Source: an uncultured Negativicutes bacterium
Lineage (GTDB): Bacteria; Bacillota; Negativicutes; Acidaminococcales; Acidaminococcaceae
Assembly: GCA_937926555.1 (NCBI GenBank)
Contig: CALAZX010000022.1
Location: 1 to 5,301, forward strand
Length of the DNA: 5,301 nucleotides
Direction: 5' to 3'
Shown here piece after piece: positions 1 to 4,106 of this stretch. A program made the translations under genes and the position numbers. Below the pieces are notes generated by a model. It ran no database searches. It worked only from the letters and a program-made list of their open reading frames with translations, and was not told the DNA's origin. How positions within the stretch are numbered: the stretch's first letter is position 1; each line of letters starts with the position of its first letter.

Positions 1-74
1 AGGGCCTGCGCTTCGCTATCCGCGAAGGCGGTCACACCGTAGGCGCCGGCGTTGTTGGTGAGATCATCGAATAA
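1..74 (+). CDS. tuf: Elongation factor Tu, C-terminal end (partial)
   Basis: The frame beginning at base 3 reads GLRFAIREGG, then HTVGAGVVGEIIE and a TAA stop at 72-74. This is the very conserved C-terminus of EF-Tu domain 3, where other EF-Tu proteins have a RFAIREGG.TVGAGVV core. Only the last 23 residues are in the window; the GTPase domain lies upstream. EF-Tu is the cytoplasmic GTPase that delivers aminoacyl-tRNA to the ribosomal A site. It is followed after 29 bases by a strong terminator, so it ends its own transcription unit (probably a str-type rpsL-rpsG-fusA-tuf operon, which is inference) and is not co-transcribed with rpmG. Identity is near certain. Confidence 0.95.
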   Translation, partial: GLRFAIREGGHTVGAGVVGEIIE

Positions 75-103
75 TCGCTGTAGTCTATAACGCAGTACTT
101 GGT

Positions 104-138
104 CAGGACCGGTCTGTCAGACAGACCGGTCCTGTTTT
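104..138 (+). terminator. Rho-independent terminator of tuf
   Basis: Arm CAGGACCGGTCTGT (104-117) and arm ACAGACCGGTCCTG (121-134) form a perfect 14-bp stem with a 3-base loop (CAG), directly followed by TTTTAT. The stem has no mismatch, so it should be an efficient stop for the tuf transcript. There is no matching A-run on the left, so it probably works only in the + direction. Confidence 0.95.
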
Positions 139-375
139 ATCATTATTTCCGGAAATGCCGGGGCGCCAATCCCGGAGGAGGGCATCCGCCGGACAGGGGA
201 GACAATCCCCGGCCGGATGGGATGGCAGCTCCGCCAAGGAAATGAAAATCCCCACCGTCGGGCGGACGGGAACATAGGAAACAGAAAACGGAAATCGCGA
301 AAATGGCGTTATTATAATAGGAAAGAAAGCTTTTCCGGATGGAGAAAATTCTCTTTCTGCAGGACTGTAATTTTA
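139..375. other. Gene-free, hairpin-rich spacer between tuf and rpmG
   Basis: No credible gene is visible in this stretch of about 240 bases. It contains a 12-bp palindrome ATTTCCGGAAAT (145-156). It also has a CCGGG/CCCGG hairpin (158-162 with 171-175). A larger two-part hairpin pairs CATCCG (183-188) with CGGATG (214-219) and GGGGA (196-200) with TCCCC (206-210). A CCGTC/GACGG hairpin follows (255-259 with 265-269), and from about 280 the sequence turns A/T-rich towards the promoter. The pattern does not match a tRNA, rRNA or riboswitch class that I recognise. It could be a small RNA, a protein-binding region, or simply unconstrained intergenic DNA. Confidence 0.4.
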
Positions 376-404
376 TTGACAGAAAAACTGAACTGTGATA
401 TCAT
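376..404 (+). promoter_or_regulatory. Sigma-A-type promoter for rpmG-secE-nusG-rplK-rplA
   Basis: The -35 box TTGACA (376-381) is perfect. It is followed by a 17-base spacer and the -10 box TATCAT (399-404, 5 of 6 matches to TATAAT). Transcription would start near 411, giving a leader of about 45 bases before rpmG. This is the best promoter in the window and sits after the tuf terminator, as expected for a separate, highly expressed operon. Confidence 0.85.
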
Positions 405-455
405 CATTTAGTGACAATTTGTCCGTTGTATTTTTTAGCTGAAAGAGGTGTCGAT

Positions 456-605
456 ATGCGTACTTTGATCACTTTGGCCTGCACCGAGTGCAAGCAGAGA
501 AACTACCAGACCAACAAGAACAAAAAGAACGATCCTGATCGTCTGGAAATCAAGAAATACTGCAAATTCTGCAAAAAACATACTTCTCATAAAGAAACCA
601 AGTAA
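456..605 (+). CDS. rpmG: Ribosomal protein L33 (bL33), zinc-binding type
   Basis: This 49-residue protein belongs to the large ribosomal subunit near the E site. It begins MRTLITLACTEC and carries two CxxC pairs, Cys9/Cys12 and Cys36/Cys39, so it is the zinc-ribbon (C+) form of L33 rather than the cysteine-free form made under zinc shortage. Length and the lysine-rich composition match the family. The ATG at 456 is chosen because AAGAGGTG (443-450) lies just upstream; an in-frame GTG at 411 would add 15 residues not seen in L33. It is the first gene of the operon and is followed by secE after 55 bases, the common rpmG-secE-nusG order of Firmicutes. If the genome also encodes a cysteine-free L33, zinc-dependent switching between the two would be expected, but that cannot be seen here. 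Confidence 0.96.
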   Translation: MRTLITLACTECKQRNYQTNKNKKNDPDRLEIKKYCKFCKKHTSHKETK

Positions 606-660
606 TCTTCTTTATACCGTTGATTCAGATTTACAGTAGTGAGGCAAGGATGTGACAATA

Positions 661-882
661 ATGGCTGTTCCGGAAACTGCTTCCGCAGGCAAAGGCTTTA
701 TGAACAAGCTGATGCGCTTTTTCAGAGAGTCTAAGGTTGAACTTAAAAAAGTAACCTGGCCTACGAGACAGGAACTGATTGTGAATACCATCGTGGTTTT
801 GTTTGCCGTAGCACTGGTAGCTATTGCCATTTGGGTGGTTGATTCTGTATTCTCTGTCCTGATTAGAGCCATCTTACATTAA
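661..882 (+). CDS. secE: Preprotein translocase subunit SecE
   Basis: This 73-residue protein is the short, single-span SecE typical of Gram-positive-type bacteria. It clamps SecY in the SecYEG channel in the plasma membrane. A cytoplasmic amphipathic helix runs through about residues 13-39, with the family signature ESKVELKKVTWPTRQEL at 23-39. One hydrophobic membrane segment follows at about 41-62, and the protein ends shortly after. The ATG at 661 is preferred, with AAGGA (646-650) 10 bases upstream. An in-frame GTG at 652, served by GAGG (641-644), is also possible and would add MTI to the N-terminus. It lies between rpmG and nusG, its usual place. There is no visible promoter between rpmG and secE. 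Confidence 0.95.
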   Translation: MAVPETASAGKGFMNKLMRFFRESKVELKKVTWPTRQELIVNTIVVLFAVALVAIAIWVVDSVFSVLIRAILH

Positions 883-900
883 TTGAAAGCTGGGCTGTTC

Positions 901-931
901 AAAGGAGGTACGGGGATTTTCCCCACACAAA
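901..931 (+). promoter_or_regulatory. nusG ribosome binding site with a hairpin in the spacer
   Basis: A strong Shine-Dalgarno AAAGGAGGT (901-909) lies 22 bases from the nusG ATG at 932, far more than the usual 5-10. The gap holds GGGGA-TTT-TCCCC (912-924), a 5-bp hairpin with a 3-base loop. If it folds, the effective spacing falls to about 9 bases (AC plus ACACAAA). No other in-frame start and no closer Shine-Dalgarno is present. The pairing is seen directly; the role in initiation is inferred. Confidence 0.7.
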
Positions 932-1498
932 ATGGAAGAAAACAAACATTGGTATGTCATTCATACTTATTCCGGTTACGAGAATAAGGTAAGTGCAAAC
1001 CTGGAACGCAAAGTTCATTCCCTGGGTATGGAAGACAAGATTTTCCGCATCATGATTCCCATGGCGAAAGAAGTTGTGGTCGACGACAGCGGAAAGCAGC
1101 GTGTTGTAGAACGCAAAGTCTTCCCCGGTTATGTGCTGCTGGAAATGATTGTTGATGACCGTACCTGGTATGTTGTCAGAAATACTCCCGGTGTCACCGG
1201 GTTCGTAGGCCCCGACAACAAACAGCCGGTACCGTTGTCTGATGAGGAAGTTGCTCGCATTCTGCAGACCAACGTCTCTGGAGAGGATGGAGCGGAAGCT
1301 CCGGCTCCGAAGCTGGACCTGCAGACTATATTCCATTTACAGCAGGTGGTCCGCTTGAAAAGCGGTCCTTTTGCCGACCATGAGGGCGTCGTAGACGTCA
1401 TTGACAGCGAACGCGGTAAACTTACCGTGCTGGTTGACATGTTCGGACGGGAAACCCCTGTTGAGATTGATTATACCCAAGTAGAAGAAGTTGAATGA
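932..1498 (+). CDS. nusG: Transcription termination/antitermination factor NusG
   Basis: This 188-residue cytoplasmic factor binds the RNA polymerase clamp and links transcription with translation or Rho. The N-terminal NGN domain spans about residues 6-110. It opens with WYVIHTYSGYENKV, holds IMIPMAKEVV (40-49) and KVFPGYVLL (62-70), and contains the RNTPGVTGFVG stretch (83-93). The C-terminal KOW domain is at about 138-188, with SGPFADHEGVV (144-154) and DMFGRETPVEI (169-179). The linker at about 112-135 is rich in Gly, Glu, Ala and Pro. It makes the protein slightly longer than many NusG proteins of about 175-180 residues. The start is fixed by the family N-terminus even though the Shine-Dalgarno is distant. 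rplK follows after 18 bases, so the two are co-transcribed. Confidence 0.97.
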   Translation: MEENKHWYVIHTYSGYENKVSANLERKVHSLGMEDKIFRIMIPMAKEVVVDDSGKQRVVERKVFPGYVLLEMIVDDRTWYVVRNTPGVTGFVGPDNKQPVPLSDEEVARILQTNVSGEDGAEAPAPKLDLQTIFHLQQVVRLKSGPFADHEGVVDVIDSERGKLTVLVDMFGRETPVEIDYTQVEEVE

Positions 1499-1516
1499 TA
1501 AGGAGGTGTAAAGAAC

Positions 1517-1942
1517 ATGGCGAAGAAAGTTGCAAAGGTTGTTAAATTACAGGTTCCCGGCGGTAAAGCTACTCCGGCACCTCCCGTCGGCCCCGCACTG
1601 GGTCAGGCTGGTGTCAACATCATGGCTTTCGTAAAGGACTTCAACGCCCGTACTGCTAAGCAGATCGGCCTGGTAGTTCCTGTAGAAATTACCGTTTACG
1701 AAGACCGTTCCTTTACTTTTATCACCAAGACCCCGCCTGCAGCAGTTCTGCTGAAGAAAGCTGCCGGTCTGGAAAAGGCATCCGGTGAACCCAACAAGAC
1801 CAAAGTTGCTACCCTGAGCCGCGACAAAGTCCGCGAGATTGCTGAAAGCAAGATGGAGGACCTGAACGCAGCTGACGTAGAAGCAGCAACCCGTATGGTT
1901 GAGGGCACTGCCCGCAGCATGGGTATCGTTGTTACCGACTGA
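1517..1942 (+). CDS. rplK: Ribosomal protein L11 (uL11)
   Basis: This 141-residue protein has the standard length. It binds the GTPase-associated region of 23S rRNA at the base of the L10-L7/L12 stalk and takes part in factor-dependent GTP hydrolysis and the stringent response. The N-terminal domain carries the proline-rich PAPPVGPALGQAGVNIM motif (20-36), where thiopeptides act in other bacteria. A KTPP linker is at 71-74, and the rRNA-binding C-terminal domain runs from about 75 to the end, including the conserved GEPNK (90-94) and ARSMGI (132-137). AGGAGGTG (1501-1508) is placed ideally before the ATG. The gene overlaps neither neighbour and is followed by the L1 operator region. Confidence 0.98.
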   Translation: MAKKVAKVVKLQVPGGKATPAPPVGPALGQAGVNIMAFVKDFNARTAKQIGLVVPVEITVYEDRSFTFITKTPPAAVLLKKAAGLEKASGEPNKTKVATLSRDKVREIAESKMEDLNAADVEAATRMVEGTARSMGIVVTD

Positions 1943-1953
1943 TAGGCAAGACC

Positions 1954-1966
1954 CCGGCATAGCCGG
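1954..1966 (+). other. Small hairpin just after rplK
   Basis: CCGGC (1954-1958) and GCCGG (1962-1966) form a 5-bp GC stem with an ATA loop, 11 bases after the rplK stop. No T-run follows, so it is not a terminator. It may protect the 3' end of the rplK message or separate it from the L1 operator; the role is unknown. A hairpin with the same arms follows the rplL stop. Confidence 0.4.
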
Positions 1967-1972
1967 ACATCA

Positions 1973-2001
1973 TGTGGGAGGCGAGAGCCGTTATGACCAC
2001 A
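1973..2001 (+). promoter_or_regulatory. L1-binding mRNA operator upstream of rplA
   Basis: TGTGG (1973-1977) pairs with CCACA (1997-2001). An inner GGC/GCC stem (1980-1982 with 1987-1989) is capped by a GAGA tetraloop. An asymmetric internal loop remains between the two stems, GA on one side and GTTATGA on the other. This matches the known L1 recognition fold. The 23S rRNA L1 site likewise has GTGGGAG on one strand and a purine-rich loop followed by ACCAC on the other. L1 is an established translational autorepressor. Free L1 should bind here and block the rplA Shine-Dalgarno, which starts at 2001 and touches the helix. Confidence 0.8.
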
Positions 2002-2017
2002 AGGAGGAATTTTTTAA

Positions 2018-2719
2018 ATGGCTAAACATGGCAAAAGATATGTCGACGCTGCAAAGCTGATCGACTCCGAAAAATTCTACTCTCCGAAAGAAGCAGTAGA
2101 ACTGGTTAAGAAAACCGCTAATACCAAATTCGAAAGCTCCATCGACGTTTCTTTCCGTCTGGGCATCAACCCGAAATATGCTGATCAGCAGGTTCGTGGT
2201 GCGATGGTTCTGCCTCACGGCACCGGCAAATCCAAGACTGTTCTGGTATTTGCAGAAGGCGCTAAAGCAGAAGAAGCAAAAGCAGCTGGTGCTGATTTTG
2301 TTGGCAGCGATGAGTTCGTTGAGAAGATTCAGGGCGGCTGGACCGATTTTGAGGTCTGCGTAGCTACCCCGAACATGATGGGCAAAGTTGGTCGTCTGGG
2401 TAAGATTCTGGGACCTAAAGGCTTAATGCCTAACCCCAAAGTTGGTACCGTTACCATGGACGTAGAGAAAGCTGTTAAAGAGATCAAAGCTGGTAAAGTT
2501 GAGTACCGCGCTGATAAAGCCGGCAACGTACAGGCTATGATCGGTAAAGCTTCCTTCACCGACGACCAGATTCTGGAAAACTATGTTGCTCTGGCAAGCA
2601 CCCTGATCCGCGTTAAGCCGTCCGGTGCAAAAGGCCAGTACATCAAATCTATCACCATGTCCACCACCATGGGCCCTGGCGTTAAGATTGACGTTCTGAA
2701 AGCAGACAGCGACAAATAA
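2018..2719 (+). CDS. rplA: Ribosomal protein L1 (uL1)
   Basis: This 233-residue protein has the family's usual length. It binds the mobile L1 stalk of 23S rRNA, helps release deacylated tRNA from the E site, and represses its own mRNA. Domain I is split between the two ends of the chain and carries the RNA-binding surfaces FESSIDVSFRLGI (38-50) and STTMGPGVKID (215-225). Domain II occupies about residues 67-160 and includes the signature LGKILGPKGLMPNPKVGT (127-144). AAGGAGGAA (2001-2009) precedes the ATG with an 8-base spacer. The gene is the last of the first run, and a 204-base leader separates it from rplJ. No terminator directly follows it, so transcripts may read through into the L10 attenuator. 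Confidence 0.98.
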   Translation: MAKHGKRYVDAAKLIDSEKFYSPKEAVELVKKTANTKFESSIDVSFRLGINPKYADQQVRGAMVLPHGTGKSKTVLVFAEGAKAEEAKAAGADFVGSDEFVEKIQGGWTDFEVCVATPNMMGKVGRLGKILGPKGLMPNPKVGTVTMDVEKAVKEIKAGKVEYRADKAGNVQAMIGKASFTDDQILENYVALASTLIRVKPSGAKGQYIKSITMSTTMGPGVKIDVLKADSDK

Positions 2720-2746
2720 TTCCAGTTTCAAAATTTTAAATCAGAA

Positions 2747-2877
2747 GATAATCGGGCCAAAGACAGCAGGTGCCGGATGGCGTAAGTGCTAAGCATACCT
2801 GCCGAGGCTGGAGACGTTGAAGATAGATTGGACTCAGTCCTTCACGACCTCCGGCTGCCAGGCCGAGAGGTCTTTTT
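2747..2877 (+). promoter_or_regulatory. L10 ribosomal protein leader (rplJL attenuation control)
   Basis: This is the L10-leader RNA of Gram-positive-type bacteria. It opens with the conserved-looking GATAATCGGGCCAAAGACAG. TCGG (2752-2755) pairs with CCGA (2802-2805). A one-sided 11-base bulge with AAAGA follows, and then CAGGT (2767-2771) pairs with ACCTG (2797-2801), a kink-turn-like site for L10. The strand GCCGAGG (2801-2807) can instead pair with CCTCCGGC (2848-2855, one bulged C), which is the left arm of the terminator. A nested hairpin fits between these strands (CG-T-TGAAG, 2815-2822, with CTTCACG, 2840-2846). Bound L10-L7/L12 would hold the first fold and allow termination; without it the antiterminator would form. 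Family knowledge supports this, but the fold drawn is my own reading. Confidence 0.88.
2846..2877 (+). terminator. Attenuator terminator within the L10 leader
   Basis: GACCTC (2846-2851) pairs with GAGGTC (2867-2872) and CGGC (2852-2855) pairs with GCCG (2862-2865). One A (2866) is bulged, the loop is TGCCAG, and five T residues follow at 2873-2877. It lies 46 bases before the rplJ start and so is a conditional stop rather than an operon end. Confidence 0.9.
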
Positions 2878-2923
2878 GATTTATAAATGTAAGTCAAATA
2901 TAAGAAGAAGGAGGTGCGATGCA

Positions 2924-3454
2924 TTGAAATCCAAAGCAGAGAAACAGCTTCAGTTAAAAGAAATCATTGAGGTACTGTCTAACGCTAAAAGCGCTGTACT
3001 GGTTAACTTCAGCGGTCTGACCGTTGCTGAGGACACCCAGTTACGTCGCAAAGTACGCGAAGCAGGTGCCACCTACACCGTTTACAAAAACACCCTGATT
3101 GCTCTCGCTTGCAAAGAGGTTGGTATCGAAGGCCTGGACGAAGTTCTGGCTGAGAACACCGCCATCTGCGCTTCTTCCGAAGACGCAGTAGCTCCTTGCA
3201 AAGCAATCGTGGAATTTGCCAAAGAGCATAAGCAGCTGGTTGTCAAAGCCGGCGTTATGGAAGGCAAAGTCGTTTCCATCGACGAAGTCAAGGCTGTTGC
3301 AGAACTGCCGCCGAAGGAAGTACTGGTTGCCAAAATGCTGGGCAGCCTGAACGCTCCTATCTCCGGCCTGGTACGTACTCTCCACGGCACTATCGCCAAA
3401 GTGGTATACGCACTGGACGCAGTTCGCGAAGAGAAAGAGAAACAGTCCGCATAA
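2924..3454 (+). CDS. rplJ: Ribosomal protein L10 (uL10), TTG start
   Basis: This 176-residue protein anchors L7/L12 dimers to the ribosome as the stalk base, and with them represses its own operon. The N-terminal rRNA-binding domain has AVLVNFSGLTVAE (24-36) and VYKNTLIALA (53-62). The later LPPKEVLVAKMLGSL (128-142) is typical, and the C-terminal helix from about 148 onward would carry the L7/L12 dimers. The only suitable start is TTG at 2924, seven bases after AAGGAGGTG (2908-2916). The open frame runs back to a GTG at 2786, but that lies inside the leader and encodes un-L10-like residues. An out-of-frame ATG at 2919 reads ATG-CAT-TGA and overlaps the TTG. A rare start codon may temper initiation. 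Identity is certain; the start is very likely. Confidence 0.96.
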   Translation: MKSKAEKQLQLKEIIEVLSNAKSAVLVNFSGLTVAEDTQLRRKVREAGATYTVYKNTLIALACKEVGIEGLDEVLAENTAICASSEDAVAPCKAIVEFAKEHKQLVVKAGVMEGKVVSIDEVKAVAELPPKEVLVAKMLGSLNAPISGLVRTLHGTIAKVVYALDAVREEKEKQSA

Positions 3455-3459
3455 GTATC

Positions 3460-3520
3460 AAGCTGCGATCAGCAGTTTAAAAATTAAAACACAAATTTAA
3501 AATTAATGGAGGAATTAATA
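3460..3520 (+). promoter_or_regulatory. rplJ-rplL spacer: hairpin and A/T-rich rplL initiation region
   Basis: AAGCTGC (3460-3466) and GCAGTTT (3472-3478, one G-T pair) form a short hairpin right after rplJ. It is followed by an almost pure A/T stretch (3476-3507) and then GGAGGAA (3508-3514), eight bases after GGAGG from the rplL ATG. An unstructured A/T-rich region in front of a strong Shine-Dalgarno fits the need to make several L7/L12 per L10. No promoter or T-run terminator is evident. Confidence 0.5.
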
Positions 3521-3892
3521 ATGAACAAAGATCAGATTATCGAAGCTATTGAAAGCATGTCCGTACTGGAACTGTCCGAGCTGGTAAAAGCTCTGGAAGA
3601 GAAATTCGGCGTATCCGCAGCTGCTCCCGTAGCTGTAGCTGCTGCCGGTGCTGCTGCTGGCGGCGCTGCTGCTGAAGAGAAATCCGAATTCGACGTAATC
3701 CTGAAAGACGCTGGCGCTGGCAAAATCAACGTAATCAAAGCTGTACGTGAGATCACCGGCCTGGGCCTGAAAGAAGCTAAAGCTGTTGTTGACGGCGCTC
3801 CGAAAGCTGTTAAAGAGAAAGTTTCCAAAGCTGACGCTGACGAAATCAAAGCTAAACTGGAAGCTGCTGGCGCAACTGTAGAAGTTAAATAA
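3521..3892 (+). CDS. rplL: Ribosomal protein L7/L12 (bL12)
   Basis: This 123-residue stalk protein is present in several dimers per ribosome and recruits and activates the translation GTPases. The N-terminal dimerisation domain is at about 1-31 (MNKDQIIEAIESMSVLELSE and onward). A flexible Ala/Gly/Val hinge covers about 32-51, built from repeated GCT/GCA-type codons. The globular C-terminal domain spans about 55-123, with the factor-contact helix region KINVIKAVREITGLGLKEAK (68-87). The ATG at 3521 follows GGAGGAA; an in-frame ATG at 3506 would swallow the Shine-Dalgarno and is rejected. The codon bias is extreme, as expected for one of the most abundant proteins. It ends the rplJL unit; rpoB does not follow. 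Confidence 0.98.
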   Translation: MNKDQIIEAIESMSVLELSELVKALEEKFGVSAAAPVAVAAAGAAAGGAAAEEKSEFDVILKDAGAGKINVIKAVREITGLGLKEAKAVVDGAPKAVKEKVSKADADEIKAKLEAAGATVEVK

Positions 3893-3898
3893 TCTGCC

Positions 3899-3937
3899 CC
3901 GGCATCAGGCCGGATGTCAGTTATTGACAGCACATCC
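3899..3937 (+). other. Two small hairpins between rplL and its terminator
   Basis: CCGGC (3899-3903) pairs with GCCGG (3909-3913), starting six bases after the rplL stop codon. GGATGT (3912-3917) can pair with ACATCC (3932-3937), or TGTCA (3916-3920) with TGACA (3925-3929). The two hairpins share bases 3912-3913, so they compete in part. Neither has a T-run. They may stabilise the 3' end of the very abundant rplL mRNA; this is inference. Confidence 0.4.
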
Positions 3938-3974
3938 AACTCCTGGATCGCATCCGCGGTCCGGGAGTTTTTTT
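3938..3974 (+). terminator. Rho-independent terminator after rplL
   Basis: AACTCCTGGA (3938-3947) pairs with TCCGGGAGTT (3960-3969) through a 10-bp stem with one G-T pair and a 12-base loop. The stem runs into seven T residues (3968-3974). It closes the ribosomal operon and isolates the accessory genes downstream. Confidence 0.92.
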
Positions 3975-4040
3975 ATGTCCGGAACCGGGAGTTTTGACAA
4001 ATATTTCATCCTGCTGACTGGTGCGCGGGGCGGGATTTTG

Positions 4041-4049
4041 TGGTAAAAT
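4041..4049 (+). promoter_or_regulatory. Possible extended -10 promoter for the acyltransferase gene
   Basis: TGGTAAAAT has the extended form TGnTAAAAT, 5 of 6 matches to the -10 consensus, with no good -35 box. It lies 57 bases before the acyltransferase ATG. A second candidate is TTGTGG (4038-4043), a 17-base spacer and TATAAA (4061-4066). Some promoter is expected here because the rplL terminator is strong, but which one is used is uncertain. Confidence 0.45.
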
Positions 4050-4106
4050 CTGAAGCGTGATATAAAAAATTGCTGATTTGTTGAATATCGGAAAACGAGG
4101 CGCCAT

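Noticed and set aside
313..318. Perfect TATAAT as a second promoter
   Set aside because: No -35-like hexamer at 16-18 bases upstream and no extended -10; likely chance in A/T-rich DNA.
217..411. 64-residue open frame upstream of rpmG
   Set aside because: It has low-complexity Arg/Lys/Ser-rich residues, no clear Shine-Dalgarno, overlaps a hairpin arm and runs through the promoter. It does not look like a protein.
411..455. GTG at 411 as an upstream start for rpmG
   Set aside because: It would add 15 un-L33-like residues and lies at the predicted transcription start, whereas ATG 456 has a proper ribosome binding site.
652..660. GTG at 652 as the secE start
   Set aside because: Possible, with GAGG at 641-644, but ATG 661 has AAGGA at a workable distance and is the stronger codon. 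Kept only as an alternative.
2786..2923. N-terminal extension of rplJ from GTG 2786
   Set aside because: It falls inside the L10 leader and attenuator; the residues are unlike L10 and would require the leader RNA to be coding.
3506..3520. ATG at 3506 as the rplL start
   Set aside because: The extra codons are the Shine-Dalgarno itself; L7/L12 proteins begin at the MNKDQ position.
3532..3939. Long open frame on the minus strand opposite rplL (also those opposite rplK, nusG and rplJ)
   Set aside because: They mirror the strongly biased codons of the real genes, giving Ala/Ser/Thr-rich nonsense with no ribosome binding site or recognisable motif.
3994..3999. Perfect TTGACA as the -35 box of the acyltransferase promoter
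   Set aside because: No -10-like hexamer 15-19 bases downstream; the nearest good -10 (4044-4049) is about 45 bases away.
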